DNA of 64,000 nt from the NCBI GenBank assembly GCA_022827185.1, contig JAJDTM010000005.1, forward strand, positions 248,001 to 312,000, in the 5' to 3' direction. How positions within the stretch are numbered: position 1 is the first letter of the stretch; each line of letters begins with the position of its first letter. This DNA comes from Candidatus Poribacteria bacterium (GTDB lineage Bacteria; Poribacteria; WGA-4E; WGA-3G). The position numbers were made by a program, and so were the translations under genes. Shown in pieces: positions 60,701-64,000 of the stretch. Below the pieces are notes generated by a model. That model saw nothing but the letters and a program-made list of their open reading frames with translations, made no database searches and was not told where the DNA came from.

Positions 60701-61591
60701 TTTTCTTTTGCAATGGGATTACCCGATGAAAGTTGGAGTTGCAGTGATGGTGTGTCGTTTAAAGTGATGCTAAACGGACATGAACAGTTTGAGCACTTCA
60801 TAAAGACTCACGGATGGACAGACGCGTCTATTTCTCTTTCTGAATTCTCAAGTAAAACCGTGTTATTAGAATTAGTAACAGATCCGGGCCAACACACCTG
60901 CGGTGATTCGGCGCAATGGGCCGATTTGCTTATCATCGCTGAGGGAGCTGAACTGAATGGCGATGTCAATCAGGACGGAACAGTCAACATCCTTGATCTT
61001 GTGCTTGTGGGACAGAATCTTGGGCAAAAGCCACCGTCCGATCCGAGGGCAGATGTCAACAATGATGGACAGGTAAACGTTCTTGACCTTGTGTTTGTCG
61101 CAGAGCGTCTCGGTGAAAAGGTAGCTGCTGCACCTACACAGATAGATACTATTGTGTCCAATACATTCTCTTCTGAAGAAATTATTGTGGTACGGCGTGC
61201 CCTGAAAGAATTAGAAGCAATGTCCCAGAAGTCTCAAAATGTTAAAGTAGCGATTCAAGTTTTACGTGCTTGGCTAACAAACGCCAATCAGAGCGTCACG
61301 GAAACGAAATTACTGCCAAATTACCCCAACCCATTCAATCCGGAAACATGGATCCCTTATCAGTTGGCGGAAGCAGCAGATGTAAGTGTGAAAATCTACG
61401 ATATCGGTGGGCGTTTGGTCCGAACAATTCCTGTCGGGTTCAAACCTATAGGATACTATCTTACGCAAGAACGTGCAGCCTATTGGGATGGACGGAATGA
61501 GATAGGCGAGTCTGTGTCAAGCGGTGTCTATTTTTTACAGTTCGTAGCAGGGGACTTTTCCACGACACAGCAAATCGTGATATTGAAATAG
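57749..61591 (+). CDS. Large secreted glycoside-hydrolase-like TIM-barrel protein with type I dockerin-like repeats and FlgD-like/T9SS-like C-terminal domain
   Basis: Catalytic-like VEGFHLDVSHLV...VEAMPGAVFSGESLHE; two NPCBM-like modules (IRKTAIDAHPPWQG / IRKKSISAHPPSHG); dockerin NGDVNQDGTVNILDLVLVGQNLG...ADVNNDGQVNVLDLVFVAERLG; C-terminal LPNYPNPFNPETWIPYQL...VKIYDIGGRLVRTI...YWDGRNEIGESVSSGVYFLQF. Confidence 0.88.
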   Translation: MKRDASTKENSMRFLTTTILIGIVCMLWAEPTEPAELTIVDNTVLVKTDAYEVQFENGVITQLHNKLTTETYTLPLSVDGVPIGIGGRSGLLRRNGGHVWVDQIALTAARKTAPLKAELVFSHRKNEIRLFIRVDEHTSDLLIEQEGISGTGGVYGIQWGCGNLGVRDVDLILPAEGGQIIGATSPITSKSFGYPGKWEVQLAILQGEHGGFFVRGADETFQFKALHYEKDVDSFALGFETQNQAPFDTLTSAQSVTWRLNTYRGDWRVPAREYRNWMEQTFEPWSLSDIPTWISEIGLVVIHTGHLDTSMLDKLAEQIDPTKTLLYVVDTWRKDNYDVNYPDYTARSGFSNFLEIAHQHGFRVILHTNLLGISPYHPLYAEFQQFQFRDPWNGKLIGWRWNETENPKRHAFINPASSEFRKLFVQKLKAVWEKYKVEGFHLDVSHLVVNDANGLIEGLNAAQGNMLLHRELVEAMPGAVFSGESLHEVTFFRENFVQRWPLHPTVKPDPVSTFLFSPYTSPYGYLGMPNPDTDPSRYQQILDSYESWGILPTFRYGSIEQLEPERAGMQKLLSIARAWQQLGFKPDFETDWGIDTLFQYVGKDGEIATIKATDGGAAFDLPLGEVGYERVFGVTQVKTNRSLPHWHAYNETQILGLDPKKSYLLSDTPRDFSQAHINSLPEGVSVTESRVTKNAALFRLERINVSQEIDLLSQLHLVRQGIVVNGQELPRQKGATFRLVETSISGIRKTAIDAHPPWQGIIGDTFAEWTLSLPDSSDICLEFDIGLPDDSKNSDGVSFIVSIQGNEIFKEHYNQQKWKHISLDLTSYRGQDITLRLTTNPGPNENTVSDGAKWGEPKIIAAPPDTLTKIGFFLPNEPIKSSPETIKRIGNGQYSLETLLPAQILFFFQSGEQVDFPYNLRSAHFVAGLQFDGIFQLGNVWHSGERWEPTIGGIRKKSISAHPPSHGQTVLQFLLSLPQTQKVTFSFAMGLPDESWSCSDGVSFKVMLNGHEQFEHFIKTHGWTDASISLSEFSSKTVLLELVTDPGQHTCGDSAQWADLLIIAEGAELNGDVNQDGTVNILDLVLVGQNLGQKPPSDPRADVNNDGQVNVLDLVFVAERLGEKVAAAPTQIDTIVSNTFSSEEIIVVRRALKELEAMSQKSQNVKVAIQVLRAWLTNANQSVTETKLLPNYPNPFNPETWIPYQLAEAADVSVKIYDIGGRLVRTIPVGFKPIGYYLTQERAAYWDGRNEIGESVSSGVYFLQFVAGDFSTTQQIVILK

Positions 61592-61757
61592 AACATAGGT
61601 TTTCAACATCTCCTCATCCTGGTCATCCTATAATCTTGCGAATCCTGATTCAGACAATATTTTTATACATTTCATTTCCAAAAATGTGTTATAATATTAA
61701 CAACAAATCCCCAAGATACAAATCTAAAATTTCGCGCTTACAATAGGAGAAATTGCA

Positions 61758-62507
61758 ATGCCTAAAGTTACCTTTGTTTTGTCGCTATGCGCGCTCCTGA
61801 TTATCCCCAGCCTTAGTATCGCCAATGTCGCAGAAGACGGACTCGTCGCCTACTGGCCCTTTGATGAAGGCGATGGTAAAAAAGCCGAAGATATCACTGG
61901 CAATGGACATGACGGAGAATTTAACGGGAATCCCAAGTGGATTGATGGAAAGTTCGGTACCGGACTCGAATTTGACGGTGAGGAGGACCATGTCGTTGTC
62001 GCCGATGACGCCGCTTTAGCAATTGAAGAAAATATCACCTTCATGGCGTGGTTCAGTCCAAACGATGTACTCACCAGACGCCGCTTAATGGTTAAAAATA
62101 ACTCTATCTTCGTTATTTTTGACTTCGGTAATGTGGATAGCATCGATTTCCTCGTCAAACCGAACAATACCTTTGCAGAATCCAAAACAACCGATTGGAA
62201 AATTGGCGAATGGTATCACTTCGCTGGGACGTTCGATGGAAAGACCATGAAGGTCTACGTGAACGGCAAGCTCGAAGGCGAAGCGGATAACGATGTACCG
62301 ATTGCGCCTTCCAACTTAGAACTTTGGATTGGTGGTGACGATTTCGGGAGACCAACCGACTTTTTCCCGGGTAAAATTGATGAAGTACGCCTTTATGAGA
62401 AAACCTTGAGCGAAGCCGACATCCAAAAGGTCATGGAGACACCACAAGACGTTGAAGCGCGTGGTAAACTCACCACAACGTGGGGGAAACTAAAGACTGG
62501 GTTATAA
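61758..62507 (+). CDS. Secreted LamG/concanavalin A-like domain protein
   Basis: Signal peptide; DGLVAYWPFDEGDGKKAEDITGNGHDGEFNGNPKWIDGKFGTGLEFDGEEDHVVV...GKIDEVRLYEKTLSEADIQKVM; C-terminal GKLTTTWGKLKTGL. Confidence 0.93.
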   Translation: MPKVTFVLSLCALLIIPSLSIANVAEDGLVAYWPFDEGDGKKAEDITGNGHDGEFNGNPKWIDGKFGTGLEFDGEEDHVVVADDAALAIEENITFMAWFSPNDVLTRRRLMVKNNSIFVIFDFGNVDSIDFLVKPNNTFAESKTTDWKIGEWYHFAGTFDGKTMKVYVNGKLEGEADNDVPIAPSNLELWIGGDDFGRPTDFFPGKIDEVRLYEKTLSEADIQKVMETPQDVEARGKLTTTWGKLKTGL

Positions 62508-62544
62508 GATAATCGTCCTAAAAACAAAAATTGCGGAGGCATGC

Positions 62545-63123
62545 ATGTCAACGCTTACGGCACAAACCCATCTGACACCTGAGGAATACCTCACTTGGGA
62601 ACGCAAGCAGCCCTTTAAAAACGAATACCACAACGGACAGATCATCGCGATGTCTGGAGCAAGCCGTTCGCATAATCGCATCACGGTAGATATAACAATT
62701 CAACTTGGCAACCAATTAATGGATAGTGAGTGTGAAGTCTTCGCTAACGAGATGCGCGTAAGGACGAGTCCGGAGATCTCCTACTTCTACCCGGACGTTA
62801 TCGTTGTCTGTGGTGAACCTCGTTTTGAGGATGACACCTTTGACACACTCCTCAATCCAATTGTTGTTGTAGAAGTGCTATCACCCTCAACAGCGGCGTA
62901 TGACCGTGGTGAGAAATTTGAGTACTATAAGCAGCTCGCGTCCTTGCAAGAATACATCCTGATTTCACAGGACAGGGTACGCGTTGAGTCCTACCAACGC
63001 CAAGGCACGCGATGGCTCCATAACACCTTGCAGCGTCTTGAGGATGTGCTATCACTCCCTTCAATTGAATGTGAGGTGCCTTTGCGTGCCATCTACAGAC
63101 GTGTCGTGCACAATGCATCATAA
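62545..63123 (+). CDS. Uma2-family (DUF820) endonuclease-like protein
   Basis: LTPEEYLTWERKQPFKNEYHNGQIIAMSGASRSHNRI, YPDVIVVCGEPRFEDD, PIVVVEVLSPSTAAYDRGEKFEYYKQLASLQEYILI. Confidence 0.93.
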   Translation: MSTLTAQTHLTPEEYLTWERKQPFKNEYHNGQIIAMSGASRSHNRITVDITIQLGNQLMDSECEVFANEMRVRTSPEISYFYPDVIVVCGEPRFEDDTFDTLLNPIVVVEVLSPSTAAYDRGEKFEYYKQLASLQEYILISQDRVRVESYQRQGTRWLHNTLQRLEDVLSLPSIECEVPLRAIYRRVVHNAS

Positions 63124-63268
63124 AAGTTTCAGTTCGCTTCGCTTTCAGTTAAAAGGGTTTCTGTAGCGACTACGGTAAACGGGACTGCCACAAGAGGTTT
63201 CTGAACTGATAACTCTCACTGCGAGGCAACTGACAACCGATAACTATATGCAATAGGAAGGAATTTGC

Positions 63269-64000
63269 ATGGCAACCCAGCAGAAACGCCCCGTCGTTCT
63301 CATCATTCGAGACGGCTGGGGCAATAATCCGTATCCTGAATTTAACAACGCCAACGCCGTTCATCTCGCAAAAACACCTGTAGATGATTGGCTTCGGCAA
63401 AACTATCCACACGTACAGATCCACACTTCAGGCGAAAATGTTGGGCTACCCGCGGGTGTTATTGGCAACAGTGAGGTCGGACATCAGAACATCGGCGCAG
63501 GACGTATCGTGAATCAGGAACTCCTCCGTATCAGTACCATGATCCGCTCCGGCGAGTTTGCACAGAACGAGGTGCTCTTAGACGCGATTGCTCACGTAAA
63601 AAAACACGGGACGTATCTGCATCTTATGGGGTTAGCAAGCGATGCCGGTGTTCACAGTTCACTTGAACATCTCTATGGGCTGCTCACACTCGCTAAGGCG
63701 AACGGACTCGAATCTAACCAAGTTTTGATTCACAATTTCAGCGATGGACGCGACTGTCAGCCTGACCTCGGTATCCAATTCTGTGAGCAAATTGAGGCGA
63801 AGTTGAAAGAGATCGGGATCGGACAGATAGCCTCCGTTGTTGGTCGCTATTACGCCATGGATCGGGATGACCGATGGGAACGTGTTGAGATTGCGTACCG
63901 TCTCTTAACCGAAGGCATCGGCGATCGCGTCAGCACCGCGACAGATGCCTATCGCGACTATTACGAAAACCCCGATGATGCCAATCTCAAAGGAGATGAG
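63269..64000 (+). CDS. gpmI: 2,3-bisphosphoglycerate-independent phosphoglycerate mutase, 3' end cut by window
   Basis: Open frame to the window end: RPVVLIIRDGWGNNP...VGLPAGVIGNSEVGHQNIGAGRIVNQELLRI...HLMGLASDAGVHSSLEHLYGLL...HNFSDGRDCQP...GRYYAMDRDDRWERVEIAY. Not in the supplied ORF track because it has no stop. Confidence 0.95.
   Translation, partial: MATQQKRPVVLIIRDGWGNNPYPEFNNANAVHLAKTPVDDWLRQNYPHVQIHTSGENVGLPAGVIGNSEVGHQNIGAGRIVNQELLRISTMIRSGEFAQNEVLLDAIAHVKKHGTYLHLMGLASDAGVHSSLEHLYGLLTLAKANGLESNQVLIHNFSDGRDCQPDLGIQFCEQIEAKLKEIGIGQIASVVGRYYAMDRDDRWERVEIAYRLLTEGIGDRVSTATDAYRDYYENPDDANLKGDE

Noticed and set aside
1-64000. CRISPR array
   Set aside because: No set of regularly spaced identical 23-40 nt direct repeats with unique spacers; the repeats seen are dispersed hairpins and inverted repeats.
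1-64000. tRNA or rRNA genes
   Set aside because: No convincing T-loop (GGTTCRANNCC) plus acceptor-stem arrangement or rRNA core was recognised by eye; a tRNAscan/Infernal run would be needed to be certain.
1-64000. Prophage or autonomous transposase
   Set aside because: No integrase, terminase, capsid or transposase-like ORF in the window; only non-autonomous repeats.

Overview
The 64 kb window looks like a bacterial chromosome segment. The gene content (many Gfo/Idh/MocA oxidoreductases, PhyH, LamG, dockerin plus FlgD-like C-termini, PD40 propellers, ThuA) resembles Candidatus Poribacteria or a related lineage, but that is taxonomic inference from memory. Housekeeping genes: uvrA (5' truncated by the window), a UvrD/PcrA helicase, gatC, gatA, an S41 protease, mmsA/iolA-like, iolE/iolG-like, a MacB-like ABC pair, larB, alaS, recX, coaD, a TonB receptor, and gpmI (3' truncated by the window). 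Accessory segments: (i) ~11.5-19.8 kb with a PIN-domain ORF coupled to a small repeat protein, a second paralogue of that protein, a start-less antitoxin-like ORF, a TPR protein, a truncated DUF262 ORF, and a DNA methyltransferase followed by two tandem paralogous restriction-endonuclease-like genes; (ii) 42.2-42.9 kb with a BrnT/CopG-type toxin-antitoxin pair behind a MITE-like repeat; (iii) 51.8-55.1 kb with a duplicated beta-propeller + lipoprotein cassette; (iv) 56.6-57.6 kb with an orphan antitoxin-like gene, a methyltransferase 3'-end pseudogene and a hairpin repeat pair. Most interesting signals: a shared C-terminal TTWGxIK-like tail on three otherwise different secreted proteins; a 25-nt hairpin motif present three times with covarying stems and a GTAG tetranucleotide; an AGGACTTACGCAT-terminated MITE-like family; the PIN + 'MTDIEIYELG' repeat-protein pair; and the duplicated REase with what may be a remnant methyltransferase tail. 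No CRISPR array, rRNA or tRNA was recognised. Everything was read by eye; no database search was run.
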